Shown piece after piece: positions 25,487-39,332 of a stretch of DNA of 64,000 bases. Within the stretch, counting starts at the first letter, position 1. Each line of letters opens with the position of its first letter. The position numbers and the translations under genes were made by a program. Where the stretch lies: NCBI GenBank assembly GCA_022749755.1, contig CM040452.1:7334350-7398349 (forward strand), given 5' to 3'. This DNA comes from Azadirachta indica. Its lineage: Eukaryota > Streptophyta > Magnoliopsida > Sapindales > Meliaceae. The notes under the pieces are model-generated. The model had not been told where the DNA came from, did no database searches, and was given only the letters and a program-made list of their open reading frames with translations.

Positions 25487-26537
25487 TCAGTGAACAAGAT
25501 CTTGGAGTCGTTCTTGAATTCTTTCTGTTTCCACACCGATCCTGGAACTAATAGCCTGCAAAAGAGAGATGATATTTCATACATCAAGAAGGCCACCAAC
25601 CGGCCGTTTCTTACAAATTGTAGTGTCAAACGAAAAGCATTCCATGCAGGTTGCAATATCGACTGCGTAAATGACAACAAAGAAAACATGATTAAGAAAG
25701 ATTTGAGATGCTTTTTTTTTCTTCGGCAGCTTCTGGTTTAACATGATTTCATGTTCTTTTAATTTTTTAGATTTGACATGCATTCACACACATAAATAAA
25801 AATTGGGATCGAAAACTTAAACCAACAGAGAGAAACAAAGAGATATATGTATATACCTTAGATTTGATAATGTAGATGATCCTATCACCTGCATTTAGTT
25901 GTGTAGCATCTATGACTTCAGCTCCTTCATCTTCAAGAACATTGATAATTTCAGACAACATGAAGTTTCTATTAGTTAACCCACAAATCAAATTCACTTC
26001 CAAAGTGGAATCCATAGTTGTTATGTTCATTATTGGCAACATTCTTGAGCTGCTGCTGCTTGCATGATCATCTCCTCTCAAAAGTTCTCTCCTTCTGTTA
26101 AGACTGTCTTTGTTCTTCTGCAACTGTATTATGTAACTCGTGGCTTGATCCACTAGCTCAGTCATTGACAACTGTATCCACAGACACAACAGAAAGAAAA
26201 ATAATACAACTGGGTATGCAAAACGACGCCTAAATTTCCTTTGATGAACGCATCATATGAATCTCTACAAGCAACCACGTATGGATAGAAATCTCATTCG
26301 CCTACATTATATATGTTTAAGCAAACACTTCTTAAGCCAATGAGATTCTCTCCCAGTAAAAAATATGAGGAAATTTAGCTATAGGCTATGATGAGGGAGA
26401 GTACGAGAGAAAACCTTAGAGCGTTGAGGAGGGATAAGAGAAGAGAGCTTCGTAAGGAGATCTCTCATATTCATTCTTCGATGTTTCTCTATTATATTTC
26501 GTTGAGCTGTTGATGCCCTACTGGTCCGCAGTGCCAT
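25487..26537 (-). CDS. Small bHLH transcription factor (bHLH162/168-like)
   Basis: Three exons on the minus strand: 26415-26537, 25857-26171 and 25487-25555, each junction in phase 0 with GT-AG introns, giving 168 residues. The basic region and helix 1 lie in exon 1 (RNIIEKHRRMNMRDLLTKL, about 13-31), followed by the loop SLIPPQRSK. Helix 2 opens exon 2 (LSMTELVDQATSYIIQL). The C-terminal half is a short ACT-like region (EVNLICGL...EVIDATQLNAGDRIIYII), usual for this clade. Exon 3 adds AISSRIGVETERIQERLQDL before TGA. The E and R contacts needed for E-box binding are present. It should be a nuclear DNA-binding dimer; targets are unknown. It sits between BAHD copy 1 and the SDR gene, but nothing shown proves that it controls them. 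Confidence 0.85.
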
Positions 26538-29039
26538 AGTTACTGTAAAACACAAGAAATTAGGATCAAATTAATTAAGAAGCTATAAAATTAGAAAAGA
26601 AAAGGGAAAAAAGCCATTGATGAACTGAGGAAATTAATGCATTGTTAATTGGTTATTTTCTTCAGTTTTAAGAAATTGGAGATATATGTTTGACACATAC
26701 AAAAGGAAATTAAATCTATAAGTGCTGCACTGAGATATGAAATTAAACAATGTGTTGAGATTTATTTGTAGGGAGAAATGGGAGAAAGATATCGGAAACT
26801 GAGAGACATTCAGCTCAGGAAACATGCAAGAAGCAGCTAGCTTCAAAAGTCGATACTGACAGCTTGTAATATTTTCCAAGTAATTAATTTTCGAGTGTAG
26901 TCATCTTCTCAAAAATCAAGAAATGAAGCTGTAAGATAGAGGAAGTTACATAAGAATTTTCTTTTAATTTAAAAAGGACTTATAACTCTTTTATTTATGC
27001 TATTACCCCATTACTCTCTGTTGTTTGCATAATATTTCATTACTCTCTATTAAAAGTAATTTTTTCCTCAATACTTCTTGTTGTTAAAGTAATATTTTGT
27101 TACTCCTGTTGTTATCTCCGTTAAAAGAAAAATTACTTCTTGGAGACAATTCCTTACATTTAATAAGTAATATTTAATGTAAGTTGATTAATTATTATAA
27201 TAAGATGCATAATCATTTTATTCATTTATTTTTTTCAAAGATACATATAGTATAGAATAATACAACTAACTCTCTCTTTTTATTTGGATTGAAACCTATC
27301 AAAATTTTAATTATCATTTATTCATCTACTTTGAGAATTTAAAGAGAAAGACAATCACCACTAAGCATCTTATAGAGAAAAAAAATTATTCAGATTATAA
27401 CAACACAGAAAATAAGTGCATTATGATAATAAGCTCTATTAATTTCTATAAAAGAAAAAGGAAAAAAACTGAAGTGCTAAAAATATATTTTCATTTAACT
27501 TTAGAAACACCATGATTAAAATACTCAATGAATAATTTTTTTCCTGATTTGAATATCTGCCAACAATGCTTTATTCGGAAACGATTGCTAAACTATCCCG
27601 AATAAAATAAATAAAGTGTATTGAAATTTATGCAATCAGCCGACCGCATTCAGTACTATTCGCTCTAAGGAAAGGTGTGTCTGCTTAGCTTACTGCTTTT
27701 CAAGGAAACTTCACAGGAATAAATCTATATATAACACTTATTACGTTTGAATGCTGCTGTAAAACGTGTTTGCAATGTAAGAACTAGTTTTTGTCTCTAA
27801 ATTTTTCTACCGAATATTCTTCTCTATTTGTCTTGTAAGAAGAACACAAGTCTACACCAAAATTTTCCAGAAAATCTTTTATGTTGTTATTAACATTTAT
27901 TAAATATTTTAGTGATTTTATTTTTCAAGTCAAATAAAAGCGCAAATTCTCAACTATTGCTGCGTTGATTTGCTTTATCAGCATGTAGAACCTCTATCAA
28001 CAAAGGTTCATTGCAACTAGTCTTCTTTCCTTTAACCTCCTGCCATTTCTTGCTTCCCACTTTCATTTCTTGGTAATTGCATCACATCGCATTTCATCGT
28101 GCAGTATATCGGATTCTAAGAGGTGGATAAGATATTAATTTGACCAAATCTGTTCAATCCAATTGATTGAATACCTTACTACTCAACCGGAGTCTACCTA
28201 TCTTATATTCATCTATTTATTTATTTTTGTATTTTTAGAAATAATTTATAATAAGTTAGTAGTATTTATAGAAAATAATAACTGGTATTTAAAGAAGGAG
28301 GGAGGGAGACTGCACCTTTTATGAAATTCAAAGTATTTTATGGACTTATTCTAAAAAAGTTCATATTAATAAAATAACATTAATTGTTGCATTCTTACCA
28401 ATAATTTATTAATGTAATCCTAAATTTTTTAGGTACCTCCTCTCTAACTACAATGCTCTATTAAAAGTTTGGACATTAAATAATTACTAATTTACTAAGT
28501 AAGTCTATGTAATATGGTAGTGGAGTAAATTTGACTTTTAACTAGATTCAATTATTTGTATCAACTTGCACATATATTGTACATGAGATGAAATAATAAA
28601 AAGTTCAGAATTATACATCATTAATTTCTTTATTTGAATTCCTATCTTAAAACTATAGTTTTACGTCATGATGTATAAACAAATTTAGGTCAAGTGGTAT
28701 TTAAGATTAATTATCGTCAAATCTCGGGCTTCCTTGTGATTGCTTCACTTGGAGGTAGTCTCATCTGTGTTCTAAAAATAGTTGATATTAATATAATAAT
28801 AATGTTGTATTCTTACTTGTAATTTTAACATAATATTAAAATATATGACTTTAAAGTCACTAAAAATTAATCGTATTGCTTCGAATCAACATGGCAAACC
28901 AGTTAAAATGAATCAACTTATACATAAGAGAAAATATTAAGAAGTTCAGAATTTATTACTTGGATTCTTATCTTAAACTTTCTGAACAATTGGTACATAA
29001 ACTAATTTAGGTCAACTCAACAAATTTCATTCAACAATT
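26538..29039. other. Intergenic DNA with BAHD cassette copies
   Basis: No gene seen. A BAHD upstream cassette copy lies at about 28240-28480 (TGCACCTTTTATGA..TTAATAGAATAA-type block), and 28709-28770 carries a short piece resembling the SDR 5' flank (CGTCAAATCTCGGGCTTCC). Confidence 0.5.
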
Positions 29040-29316
29040 TTAGTTAAACTGTGCCATATGTAGCTATAAACGTTCCTCGTTCAGTTGGAACTTATATATA
29101 GGGGTAGGTGACGATGTAGATTTGTAGAACAGCTGCACTTAAATTCCAGTATGATAAGACCGTTCGATTTTCATATGAGGTAAATATGCACGACAAGCAT
29201 TATGACATACTACCACACGGATACTATTGAGTTGGATTTGCAAGCCCAGCTGCTCGCACCAACGCTGATGATTTGTGTAAGAAACCATCGGATATGCATT
29301 GGAATTAGTAAAAAAT
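29040..29316 (+). pseudogene. BAHD fragment: intron piece joined to the middle of exon 2
   Basis: 29040-29126 matches the intron of BAHD copy 2 (AACTGTGCCATATGTAG, CGTTCCTCGTTCA, ACTTATATATAGG..TAGGTGA). At TTGTAG (29122-29127) it jumps directly into exon 2 at the codons for R-T-A-A-L-K. It then follows exon 2 to K-N near 29316. Stops and indels break the frame (GGATACTATTGAG carries TGA where the intact genes have TGG-type sense). The acceptor and the catalytic HTMLD part are missing. Confidence 0.85.
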
Positions 29317-29600
29317 GTTGTATTTATATATAGTATTTCAAAATACTAAGATCCCACTTCGACTAGTTAAAGTTTTATGAAGTGTTTATATATAAAAACA
29401 TTCATAAAGAGATTGAACAAGTTAATATGTAGTCAACTTACGACATATGACCCAACACAATTTTGGAAAATTCATAGCCAGTTCCTTTCCAAGGTCTTTT
29501 AATGAAAATACCATAAAATTACGTGGTTCGACTACATTCACATCCAATCTTCATTATCAATTTTTCCATAAATATACCGGACCGAGCAATATCTCCCAAT
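29317..29600. repeat. Possible LTR-like remnant
   Basis: GTATTTCAAAATACTAAGATCCCACTT and, later, AAATTACGTGGTTCGAC resemble sequences often seen in plant Copia-type LTRs. No ends or target duplications could be set. Weak call. Confidence 0.25.
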
Positions 29601-30140
29601 TATACAAATAGTCCTCTAGTCACTGTACGCTGAGCTTTTGAAACTCCGCTTGATGATGTCTTTCCCTATTCAAACGATTTTTGTCGAATGTGGACTTGTG
29701 CCTAAAGGACTAAATTTAGGCTCAAACAATAATCTTGCAAATCGGGAACGAATTATTTGTTCACAGGCTATAATCTAATCCAATATATCGTATGAAACTG
29801 TAATTATGATTAACATATACTTTTGACTGTAATTATTATTTCTCTGACTTGGAATTGGAAGTACGTAGACTAAAAAATGAATGTCGCAGCTATAGTCTAA
29901 TCTAATATTTCGTATAAATTTTAATTAATTATTACCAACATATAACTTGAAGTGCATATTTTTGAGACTCTTGGAGTCGGAATTCCGCAGAATAATTGAC
30001 AGATAAAAAACCAAACAAATTGATTAGGTTATCCCATTGGGACATGATTTTATTGAATTTAACAACGGTACTAGAGGTGAATATTCAATGGTCAAAATAG
30101 CATGCAAATGAAGCATTGGCTGCTAATTGAATGTCAATTT

Positions 30141-31620
<1,480 letters not shown>

Positions 31621-32060
31621 TCTCTCTTTCTCTTCTGCAGGTGCTGCTTCCCGCTATTGCTTTTTGAGATTGAGTACGTAGTCTTCCATCAGAGGTCATA
31701 TATAGGCAACAAGTGGGGGTAGCGAAGAAGACCAGTAAGAGCAAGTCTTTATATAAAACACATGAGGCAATTAATATTACATTCGAGTGGCTGGTAAGTT
31801 GGCAAATCTTGGGCTTGTTTGTGATTCCTTCACCTGGTGATCTCATCCTCCTGCTGACGTCAACAATCTCTTTTCGGATGATGCAACACGCAAATAGTTT
31901 TCCCAATTACAGATGTTGCCGATTCTTTTGTTACATTTGGCTTTTCCTTGAAGTGTTACTCTTTTTTTTTTTTTAAATTTCTGTCTTATGAAGGGCTGGA
32001 TAAGGTTCATTGTATCGCGGACTTTTGGTTCTTTTTGTTTAATAGATTGACCTCCGCTCC
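31621..32060 (-). promoter_or_regulatory. 5' flank of the SDR gene (parent of a duplicated segment)
   Basis: This is the region upstream of the minus-strand ATG. The part from about 31786 to 32060 (plus-strand GAGTGGCTGGTAAGTTGGCA through the ...AAGGTTCATTGTATC block) recurs at 43405-43715 and 45437-45725 with many substitutions. The duplicated copies show this region was once carried with more than one SDR or BAHD copy. Confidence 0.6.
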
Positions 32061-33440
32061 ATGGTTTAATTTTATACATTTTTTAAATAATTTATAATTA
32101 TTGGATATAAATAATTTCTACAGATAATATTATGTCTCACATGACATTAATTATAATATATTTATTATGTATTAATTATATAAATTAAATTTAATTTCAA
32201 CCGTTATAAGTACATAAATTCAATAGTTAACAAATAATGTAAGAAATTAGATAAAGTCAAGAGAGAATAGTTCATCTTCTACGTATTTAAATATAAAAAG
32301 ATTAATAATCCTCTTAACTTTAAATAATTTTTCATAAAATTAATAGACCATTAGATCTATACAATATTTATAACATTTAAAATTACATTTTACATGTACA
32401 TTAATTATATATGTTAAATTTAGTTTTGATCACTAATGTGTAAAGTTAATAGACCAATATTATTTAATTTTTACGTAAAAGTAGGATTTTAAAAAACATT
32501 AATTTTAACTATAATAGGAAATACACAAACGATTATAAAACATACATAATCTCGACTGCCAAATTGACGTAAGCGAGATAGTGGAAAAGATAAAAACATC
32601 TTGTCAAATACTAAATCTCGTTTGCTTTTTTGATGAGTAAATTAAATAAATGTTTTAAAGGACGGGATAAGATATCGTTATAACCTTAATTGCTTGAAAC
32701 ATGAGTGTTAAAATAATCATTTCATGAGGGACAAAATTAAAGGAGAAAATTTTATTGAATAAAAAGATTATATAAACACTAATATAGGTTCTATATATAT
32801 ATATAATAGAAAAAATTTAGAATTATAAGTTAATTCAAATAAGAAAAATAAATCCTACTTAAATAAAAAAACTAATAATTAAATAACAAATTAAATTGAT
32901 AATAATAAAAGACTTAGTAAACTAATTAAATTATAAAATTATCTTACATCACAAACCGACTTTCTTAAATATAATTTATGATCGATTAGGATAACTTTGA
33001 TAGAAAATAATAATTAGAATTTAAAAATGGAGGGAGGTCAGCCACACCTTTTATGATATTCTACAGCACAACGGGCTTTTTTGTATACCTTCTAAAAGTA
33101 GTTGATTTAATAGAATAATGTTGTTGTTTCATTCTTACTAATAATTTTAACGTAATATTAATATATATGACTTTTAAAGTCATTAAAAATTAATTACAAT
33201 TATTTGAGTGTACATGACAAACCTATTAAAATGAATCAACTTGCACATAAGGGACAATATTAAAGAGTTGAAAATTTGTTATTTCGACTCTTATCTTGAA
33301 TTCTGATCAAGTGGTACATAAACAAATTTAGGTTAACTCAACATATTTAATTCAACAAATTCCTAGAAAGATTCAAGGAGAAGCAAAGGAATTACATAAT
33401 TAATAAATCAGTACTGCAATTATTTCTAATCATGTAATAA
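32061..33440. other. AT-rich intergenic DNA with a BAHD upstream cassette
   Basis: No gene. From about 32980 to 33400 is a cassette copy that includes GCCACACCTTTTATGATATTC and, further on, TTCCTAGAAAGATTCAAGGAGAAGCAA, which in intact loci lies 200-300 bases before the BAHD ATG. Confidence 0.5.
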
Positions 33441-33450
33441 TTTTTTATAC

Positions 33451-33830
33451 TAGGAAGGCTTCATATTTCTCATGCCATTATTTGGATCCATGTGATAAAG
33501 TGCGTTATGAAATTATGCAATTATTTACATTCATGTCACAAAGTACATTATTTAATTTTGCCATTATTTAGCTTCATATGACAAATTGCATTATTTAATT
33601 ATGTAACGTAAAAGTAAAGCAGTAGAAAAAAAATTAGTATGACCAACTAAATAATATTATTAAATAAAAATAATCCACGATATATTATAAAAAAATATAA
33701 TGTTGTTTTCCAAAGAACTCAAAGCTTATTTAGATAATATATCTAATTTATTTATTTATTCTTCTATTTTAAAATAATTAATGGTAGGTTAGAACCATTT
33801 CAACTGAAAATATTAATTAAAAATTCAACA
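33451..33830 (+). pseudogene. BAHD exon 1 scrap plus direct repeat of 41577-41960
   Basis: 33451-33480 reads AGGAAGGCTTCATATTTCTC then ATGCCATTA, matching the codons for E-G-L-R-F-L-M-P in BAHD exon 1. The following roughly 350 bases match the DNA downstream of BAHD copy 2 (41577-41960) in order, with no further coding homology. Confidence 0.55.
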
Positions 33831-34570
33831 TCACATTTGAAACCCAAAAATAAAAAATGCATGAAATGCCAAATGATCTACAAAGTAGGTAGTTCAATCA
33901 ATCAGATTTGTTGCTTGATAGTTGTATGGATCGATCCGTGGAGGGAAATCGATAGCATATATAGGTGGTAAGGCTTTCTGTACGTATCTATGTGGTTTAA
34001 TAGATAAATAAAAATTGAACATGTATGTGGGTTTAAACTCTATTAATTAAATTCATAAACATGTTGAGAGTGCGAAGCACGAATTGGGTGCAATGAAATT
34101 AAGAAGCAGAAATCTTGATTTACATGTATATATGAATGAAAAATCCAGGATCTGCAATGGATCCACTTTTGCTCTTTCGTCGTCTAATTATAAGTTGAAG
34201 AGCATGTCAAATTTGATTTTCTTGAAAGAAGAAAAAAGCATGAAGTAGACATGGACTTTAAAATTCAAGCATGGAGAGCCGATCAAATGAATAATTAATT
34301 ATATTAATAATTAAACAAAGTTAAAGACAATTGACCACGAAATTGTAATCCTTAAAAAACACTTAGAATAAATTCATACGTTTATATTTTCATGTTTCAG
34401 AAAAGCTAATAGTAAATAAAACTATAAGCTGCCGCAAGTTGGCTTTCAGTAAACTTACGATATTTGTTCGAATATTAAAAATCCTGATTATCATTTTTGG
34501 CAAATGCAGCGTATTAGCTTCATAAAAATCTTGTTGTATATATATATGTATTATATATTCCAAGCTCTTT
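33831..34570. other. Intergenic DNA
   Basis: No gene or repeat recognised. The right end leads into TATATATATATG and a leader-like CTTTTACAAAGAGAGAGGG before the small open frame at 34605. Confidence 0.4.
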
Positions 34571-34604
34571 CAGTTTATCTTTTACAAAGAGAGAGGGAGA
34601 AATA

Positions 34605-34849
34605 ATGGCTGATGTGTTGAATGGAGGTGGCGTTCGCTGCAACGATAAGTGCGGCTGTCCCGACGGCCTTGCTTACAAGTCAATACCACATATGTATTTT
34701 ACCCATCTTCTTTCTGTTAGAAATTTGTTTTCGATTATATATATATATATATATATATATAAGATGATCTTGATTTGTAATGCAAGTGCACTAGTAACTA
34801 TGAGAGTGAGTATGATGACACGAAGTGCTTTTGTGGCGAACAATTGTAA
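34605..34849 (+). pseudogene. Type-4 (Ec-like) metallothionein relic, split by a TA repeat
   Basis: From ATG 34605 the frame reads MADVLNGGGVRCNDKCGCPD, close to the start of plant type-4 metallothioneins (M-A-D..G-C-N-D-x-C-G-C-P). A second piece, 34781-34849, reads CKCTSNYESEYDDTKCFCGE then a stop, resembling the C-R-C...C-S-C-G-E-H part of the same family. Between them lie non-coding DNA and a (TA)n run. I could find no GT-AG junction that joins the pieces in frame, and the usual third cysteine cluster is missing. These proteins bind zinc in seeds. Most likely a pseudogene; a short divergent gene is possible. Confidence 0.4.
34738..34762. repeat. (TA)n microsatellite
   Basis: About twelve TA units inside the split metallothionein-like relic. 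Confidence 0.85.
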
Positions 34850-35169
34850 CAATATAACTATACATACATAACAGTGTGTGCCCACATTAACCAATAATCA
34901 AACTAACATAGAAACAAAGGGAATCACACGGCAATTTTTGTCATCGTTCTAAAAATAGCAAATGAAGGGCAATTAAGTATTTTTACTGAAAATGAACAGA
35001 ATTGGATGGCATCGGGGAGGTAAGTGTTCCTTTCTCCATATTTTCTCTCTAAGTGTCACTTTCCAAAACTTCAAGGTAGGTATTTGTTAATTTTCCGATA
35101 GCAGGCTTACTCAAACGAAGTTTTACCTAACATATATCCTTTTATTTATTTATTTTTTTCATTTTTAAA

Positions 35170-35420
35170 AGAACTTTTATAATAGGTTAGTATCATTTCT
35201 AGAAAATAATAATTGGTATTAAACGAGGGAAGGGATCGCAGGAGGGCACACCTCTTATGATATTCAATGTTATGTATGTAATTTATGAACTTGTTCTAAA
35301 AGTAGTTCATCCTAATAGAATAACATTATTTGTTGCATTTTTACCGGTAATTTATTGATGTAATCCTAAACTTTTTAAGTAACCCCACTCTAACTATAAT
35401 GCTCTGGTAAAAAATTGGAC
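35170..35420 (+). repeat. BAHD upstream cassette copy (interrupted)
   Basis: Carries the cassette landmarks GGTTAGTATCATTTCTAGAAA, CACACCTCTTATGATATTC, TGTTCTAAAAGTAGTTC and TAATAGAATAACATTA. It is broken at GGACAC and resumes after about 420 bases at CTAAATCATTATTAATTTAC. No BAHD exon follows. Confidence 0.7.
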
Positions 35421-35842
35421 ACTTTTTGTATGTTTTTTTTATTTAAGTATGAATATTCAGATGTCTAAAAATTATTTATTTTTTAACTTATATCTTAATA
35501 TTTGTTAAAAATATGTAAATATAATTAAATTAAAAATTTGACTTAAATCTAAATAGGTAAATGTCTAAATAATTTAAATATTTTATTCATCAATAATATT
35601 CTTAATTTATTATTTAATATTTATATATGTCAATAAATTAATATATTAGTTTAAGATTTTTTAGGACATATATATCAATATATGAGTCTCACAGTTTTTT
35701 ATTTTTAAAAAATAAACACACTTAACATTTATATTTAGACGTTTAAAGTAAAAAAACAAACATATTATTTATATTTAAATTTCAGTTTAATTCTTATTTC
35801 AGTTATGTTTAGATTTTAGACAGAAAAAATAAACATAATTAC
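35421..35842. mobile_element. Insertion within a BAHD cassette (MITE-like)
   Basis: This DNA separates two halves of a cassette that is continuous elsewhere (compare 28440-28500). The ends TATGTTTTTTTTATTT and AAAAAATAAACATA are imperfect inverted repeats, resembling hAT-type MITE ends. No coding sequence. Confidence 0.45.
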
Positions 35843-36106
35843 CTAAATCATTATTAATTTACTAAGTTTTCAATATTAATTATTAATTAAACAAAATCAT
35901 ATGCTTTTTAATTATTAATTAAACTTAGATATTTTTATTTTGCTTAGGTTCATTCCTATTGTATTGATTTGATGAATTTTTTTTTTATTTGTGTCATATT
36001 TGATTTCGCCATACACTAGATCAAATTCCAAGAAGTGGACAACATACAGATTTAGTTATAATTTATTCAACCTAATTTGTTAATTAAATAGCCTTATCCA
36101 AACGTA

Positions 36107-37065
36107 GGGCTTGTTTATTTTTTTGATTGAAATTTAAATATAATTATTTAGATATTTGAGAGATGTTTATTTTTTAACTTATATATGAATATTTATTAAA
36201 AATATTTGAATTTAATTAAGTTAAAAACTTTGACTTAAATTTAAATGAATAAATGTCTGAATAATTTAATATTTTTATTTTTCGAAAAAAATTCTCATTT
36301 TATTAATTTATTTACTAATAAAATTAATAATCTAGCTAACTAATTTTGATGTGTTTATATTCTATTGTTGGTCTTCTCTAGTCTCCTCTACTTATTTTCT
36401 CAAATCTCTTCTCAATTCTCATTTATAAGTTACTTTTTCTCTTATTTAATTGAAAAAATTTTATGTCTAATATAATATATATTTTTTTATGTGGGGTTTT
36501 ATGCATAAAAATTTTTTCTTATTATTTTTAATTTTTCTCATCTTTGATAAAAATTTAATTTTTAATTTTATTGCTAATTTATTTAATTTTTTGATTAGAT
36601 GATAAACTTGAATTATTTGTCTAATTTAGTTTTTTAAATTTGATTGATTGATTGCTTTATCTTATATTTTTATTGAGTTGTTTTTTTAAAGAAGATTTTA
36701 AGGAATTTTGTGATAACATGTGGTTTAAATAATCAATTTTAGAAATTTTTAGTGAATATTGTCAAAAAAGAATGATCGATGTAAAGAATTAAAGTTCTTT
36801 TAACAATTTTTGTTTTTAAGTATAGAGATCTCAGTTTTTGTAAAATTTTATTTATTATAAGAGTATAGGCAAAATGCATAGACTATATATTGTTTAAAAG
36901 GATATATATATATACATTAAACTATCAATTTTCAAATTTTTTATTTTTTTAAAAACAAACAACTTAATACTTATTTTCAAATTTTTTTAAAAAATAAATA
37001 TATTATTTAGATTCAAATTTTAATTAGATTCATATTTCTATTATATTCAAAGTTTAGGGAAAAAA
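36107..37065. mobile_element. Second hAT/MITE-like element
   Basis: The left end is GGCTTGTTTATTTTTTTGAT, and the right part holds AAAAAATAAATATATT then TTTAGATTCAAATTTTAATT, inverted with respect to the left interior. The interior shares long blocks with 35421-35842 (GTTTATTTTTTAACTTATAT, TGACTTAAAT), so the two are probably related. Borders approximate. Confidence 0.4.
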
Positions 37066-37079
37066 ATGCCACGATAATT

Positions 37080-39180
37080 TACCTAACTTATATCCATCTA
37101 TTTATTTTATTTTTATTTTCTAAAAATAATTTGTAATTGGTTAGTATCATTTCTAAAAAAAATGATTGGTATTTAACGAGAGAGGGAGCGAGGCCACATC
37201 TAAAGCTAGTTCATATTAATAGAATAATATTAATCTTTGCATTCTCATGGATAATTTAACTAAATCATTATTAATAAATTTGGACATTACATCCTTATTA
37301 ATTTACTAGGTTTTTCAATGTGACATGGTAATTCAGTAAATTTGACTTTAACTAAATTACAATTATTTTTATCAACTTGCCCATTGCACATGAGAGAAAA
37401 TATTGAAAAATTAAAAAATTATATATTTATTTGCATTCTTATCTTAAAACTTAAAGTTTTACATCAAATAGTATATATGTAAACAAATTTAAGTCAACTG
37501 GTATATAAAGACAAATTCTCACCTCAAAGAGAGATTTTGGGATAAGTTAGAGAATAATGCAATAGTGTTTATGTAAAAATTAAATAATTAATACATTAGT
37601 ATTAACGTAATATAATTATTTATAAAATATAGACTTTGTGACAATATATCATATGTACTATTATATCTATTACTTTTAGATTATAACGTACACTTGAAAC
37701 TAAAGGTAAATTTTAAAAATTTAAAATTAAAATATTTAACACAAAACATAGGTATTTTCAGTACATCGGTATTTTCTTTATATGTTCTAAAATAGTTGAT
37801 ATTAATAGAATAATACTGTTGCATTCTTACCAATAATTTTAGTGTAATATTAAAATATGACTTTAAAGTCATTGAAAATTAATTGTATTAATTTCAATCA
37901 ACATGGCAAACCAATTAAAAATAAATCAACTTGCATATAATTTTAGTGTAATATTAAAATATGACTTACATATAATTTCAGAGTAATACTAATTTTAGTT
38001 GATATTAATAGAATAATAATGTTACATTCTTACCAATAATTTTAGTGTAATATTAAAATATGACTTTAAAGTCATTGCAAATTAATTGTAGTGATTTCAA
38101 TCAACATGACAAACTAATTAAAAATAAATCAAGTTGCATATAAGAGATAATATTGAAATATTCAACATTTATTACCTGAATTCTAATCTTAAACATTCTG
38201 ATCAAGTGACACATAAACAAATTTAGGTAAACTCAATATATTAATTAATTCAATGAATTCCTATATCAAAAAAGCCTTCCAGAAGAAGCAAAATTCTGAA
38301 AAAGAATTGCATATAGTATGTACATTAGTACCAATGATTTCTAATATTAATTTAGTAAATTTTTATAAAAATTATTGGTTAAAATTTTATGATAAGTTAG
38401 AATCATTTGGATAGAAAATAATAATTAACATTTAAAATAAGGGGAGATAGACTACACCTTTTATGACATTCTACAACCATTGATATTTTTAGGAATACAT
38501 TCTAAAAATAATTTATTTTATTTATGATGACAGGGATGAGTTTCTAGAGAATGATTAGGAGTTTTTACATAGTAAACCATCTAGTACCGAGCATGAGATA
38601 GATCTTTTAAAAGATAAGGCTTTTTTTGAATAAACCAATTGATTTGGGACCCTACGAATCTACTCTTTTTCTTATATTTTAAAGATTAACCTCTTGTCTT
38701 TATATTTTTACAGTATTTAAATAATATTGTTGCTTTCTTATTAGTAATTTTAATGTACTTATAATATATGACTTTGAAGTCATTAAAAATTAAATTACAA
38801 TTATTTGAATCCAAATGAATCAACTTGCAAGTAAGAAAAAATATTAAAATGTACAAAATTTATTATCAAAAAAGTACCGAATAATGAATCAACTTTCAGA
38901 TCAAGTGTACATAAATAAATTCAGGTCAAGTGAATATATAATAAAAAAAAATTAGGTCAAGTCAACATATTTAATTCAAACAAATTCCTATCTTAGATTC
39001 TTTCTAAGAGTTGGCTCTTAGATATTGCTCAAAAAAACAAAAAAATCCTACCTTAGAGAAAGATTCAAGGAGAAGCAAGATGATAAAAAACAATTAAAAA
39101 ATTAATACATGAGTAGCAATGATTTTTAATGTTTTAGAAATTTTTTATAAAAAATATTGGTTAAAATTTTAAAAATGCTA
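37080..39180. repeat. Stacked copies of the BAHD upstream cassette
   Basis: Two or more partial copies precede BAHD copy 2. One is at about 37130-37530; it has lost the CTTTTATGATATTC part. Another is at about 38390-38530. Blocks at 37800-37990 and 37990-38160 are near-identical to one another (AATATGACTTTAAAGTCATT, CATGACAAACTAATTAAAAA), a local tandem duplication of about 170-190 bases. Confidence 0.6.
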
Positions 39181-39237
39181 ATATGTATGTGTGGGGCCTA
39201 TAAGAAATATTAAAGGCTGTTATCCACTATAAATGGA

Positions 39238-39246
39238 GACAACTCC
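39238..39246 (+). promoter_or_regulatory. TATA box of BAHD copy 2
   Basis: TATAAATGG in CCACTATAAATGGAGACAAC, about 90 bases before the ATG at 39333, aligned with the TATA boxes of copies 1 and 3. Confidence 0.7.
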
Positions 39247-39332
39247 TGAAGGAAAGATGAAATACTAAAGCTCCCATCTCTGAATTATACTACTAAGTAC
39301 TCCTGATTCCTGAAGCAGCAGATTGCAAAACC

